Assembly: GCA_964509195.1 (NCBI GenBank)
Contig: CAZDWJ010000003.1
Location: forward strand, 1-64,000
Direction of reading: 5' to 3'
DNA: 64,000 nucleotides
From: UBA4802 sp964509195
GTDB lineage: Bacteria > Spirochaetota > UBA4802 > UB4802
Made by a program: the position numbers and the translations under genes. Of the stretch, positions 62,843 to 64,000 are shown piece after piece; the first letter of the stretch is position 1; each line of letters starts with the position of its first letter. The notes beneath the pieces were generated by a model. That model worked only from the letters and a program-made list of their open reading frames with translations. It had not been told where the DNA came from and did no database searches.

Positions 62843-64000
62843 CTACTTAATCCTGCACAAAATTGACTCATGCGGTTTAAGCTCACCCAAATCTATATGA
62901 TCACTATATACATAAATATCTCTATTTCCCCAGACATCAGTCAATCTATTTGTAGGCAGTATAAATTCTTTTAATACTCCTTTAAGCTGGACTATTTTTT
63001 TCCTTGAGTTATCGGAAAAATTAAAAAAGGCGATATAGCCCGAAGAATTATATATAATTTCAGACATTTCATTTTCCATGATATCAACCGGATAGCATTT
63101 CCCAGTATTACATATTTGAATTAATTCATCTATGGTATCCATAAGCTTCCAATCTTCATTTGTTAATAAAGCTAAACTATCTGAAATAAAATACATCCCA
63201 CTTGTTATAATAACTGCATTAATGAGTGACATTCGTTCTTCTTTTGTGAGCTTTGTTTCTTTTTGTCGCAACATTATACAATCAGGGTCATTGAGCCATA
63301 AATACCTGTGCATCTGAGAGCGGTTTAGTATGCTTCGTATAGCAAATTTTGTACATAACGCATGAGGGTCACGTGTGAGATAGTAACGGTACTTTGCTAT
63401 CCAGTAAGGAGCAACATCAGGTCCAATTCGCATTCCATCAACATATCCAATTGATGCAGATAACGGTGCGCCACAGCCTAATATAAATACTTTATCACCG
63501 GCAATATCTCTGATGAGTGAATATCCAAGTTTTAACCGTTGTGCTGATGATATACTCATGTCATACGCCTTACCGCATAATGATGCCGCATAGACAAAAT
63601 CTAACTTCAAATATCCAAAGCCCCACTCGTGGACAAATGTATTTATAACATTTCTAATATACTCCTGATACTCAGGATGTGTTGTGTCTAAAGCATAAAA
63701 GTAGCCAAACATGTCCCAATTGGGATTCCATCCTGCAATTACTGGCTTTCCATCGGTGGTACGAAGAAACCATTCAGGGTGATTTTTAAAAATCATTGAT
63801 TTCCGTGAAGCTATGAACGGAGCTAACCATATTCCTGGTACCATTCCCATAGTCCTGACCTTTCGTGCAATAGGAGCTATCCCACCAGGAAATTTATTAT
63901 TGATCGATAACCAGTCACCCACTGCTGTTTGATAGCCATCATCCAGTTGAAAAACATCAAATTTCCTTCCTTTACTTCTTAAAAATTCAAGATTGTTATA
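62843..64000 (-). CDS. Alpha-galactosidase, GH36-like (partial, cut by the window end)
   Basis: The coding frame runs from 62843 to the window edge at 64000; the 5' part is missing. Beginning at the edge it reads FQLDDGYQ, then MGMVPGIWLAPFIASRKS, FGYLKLDFVYAAS (nucleophile Asp) and GMRIGPDVAPYW (acid/base Asp), which are the GH36 alpha-galactosidase blocks. The C-terminus has a small beta domain ending PHESILCRIK. It frees galactose from raffinose-type sugars. No signal can be judged without the start. The internal GTG at 63922 is not the start. Confidence 0.88.
   Translation of the reverse strand, partial: YNNLEFLRSKGRKFDVFQLDDGYQTAVGDWLSINNKFPGGIAPIARKVRTMGMVPGIWLAPFIASRKSMIFKNHPEWFLRTTDGKPVIAGWNPNWDMFGYFYALDTTHPEYQEYIRNVINTFVHEWGFGYLKLDFVYAASLCGKAYDMSISSAQRLKLGYSLIRDIAGDKVFILGCGAPLSASIGYVDGMRIGPDVAPYWIAKYRYYLTRDPHALCTKFAIRSILNRSQMHRYLWLNDPDCIMLRQKETKLTKEERMSLINAVIITSGMYFISDSLALLTNEDWKLMDTIDELIQICNTGKCYPVDIMENEMSEIIYNSSGYIAFFNFSDNSRKKIVQLKGVLKEFILPTNRLTDVWGNRDIYVYSDHIDLGELKPHESILCRIK

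Noticed and set aside
1..64000. CRISPR array, rRNA, tRNA, insertion sequence or prophage
   Set aside because: Searched by eye on both strands; no regular spaced repeats, tRNA arms, transposase or phage genes were seen.

Overview
The window is AT-rich (roughly 36% G+C by eye), chromosomal and densely coded on both strands. It holds about 50 protein genes, one riboswitch, one likely transcription attenuator and no rRNA, tRNA, CRISPR array, phage or insertion sequence that I can recognise. Signal peptides, a beta-barrel-like exported protein, a lipoprotein, a CHASE2 cyclase, a 7TM-AraC regulator, an HD-GYP protein and a chemoreceptor indicate a Gram-negative, signalling-rich bacterium. A tungsten-type aldehyde:ferredoxin oxidoreductase, ferredoxin:thioredoxin reductase, a sulfide-type Thi4 and fused acyl-CoA mutase IcmF suggest an anaerobe that uses fatty or organic acids. 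A spirochaete or a neighbouring uncultured lineage is my best guess, with low confidence.

Layout. 0-6 kb: an outer-membrane-type protein, then a tightly overlapping reverse operon icmF-rarA-pyrE. 6-7 kb: remnants of a nucleotidyltransferase/HEPN pair and rpsU. 7-13.5 kb: a lipoprotein, a ROK sugar kinase, a PAP2 phosphatase and pheST behind a conspicuous inverted repeat. 13.5-21.3 kb (reverse): UPF0182 membrane protein with two small partners, an MFS carrier, a DUF429 protein and an acyl-CoA ligase. 21.6-24 kb: DUF2889 protein plus aldehyde ferredoxin oxidoreductase. 24-29.5 kb: thiamin operon thiC-thiM-thi4-thiE-thiL (reverse) under a TPP riboswitch with promoter and terminator visible. 29.5-34 kb: ferredoxin:thioredoxin reductase with a glutaredoxin-like partner, a c-heme chemoreceptor and an HD-GYP protein. 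34.5-42 kb: yggS-proC-M23 peptidase, nucleotidyltransferase/HAD pair, Smr protein, epimerase and mutS2. 42-47 kb (reverse): alpha-glucosidase, class II aldolase-like enzyme, amidohydrolase and a 7TM-AraC regulator. 47-54 kb: second acyl-CoA ligase, small exported protein, CHASE2 cyclase, Fe-S cluster protein, queH. 54-57 kb: an aromatic leader peptide/attenuator in front of DAHP synthase, a lipid kinase and an SGNH hydrolase. 57-64 kb (reverse): nitronate monooxygenase-like enzyme, flavin/2Fe-2S reductase, CrtI-like flavoprotein, citrate synthase and a GH36 alpha-galactosidase cut by the window end.

Two signals go beyond ordinary gene content. First, a 25-codon leader ORF at 54541-54618 carries eight consecutive aromatic codons (Tyr-Phe-Trp-Phe-Tyr-Tyr-Phe-Tyr) followed by mutually exclusive hairpins and a terminator, a design expected to sense all three aromatic amino acids and control DAHP synthase. 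Second, the 7-mer GCGATAG/CTATCGC occurs 26 times in 64 kb by hand count, several-fold more than composition predicts, in genes and spacers and in both orientations, with the extended form GAGCTATCGCC. It resembles an iterated genome motif of the HIP1 or uptake-sequence kind.
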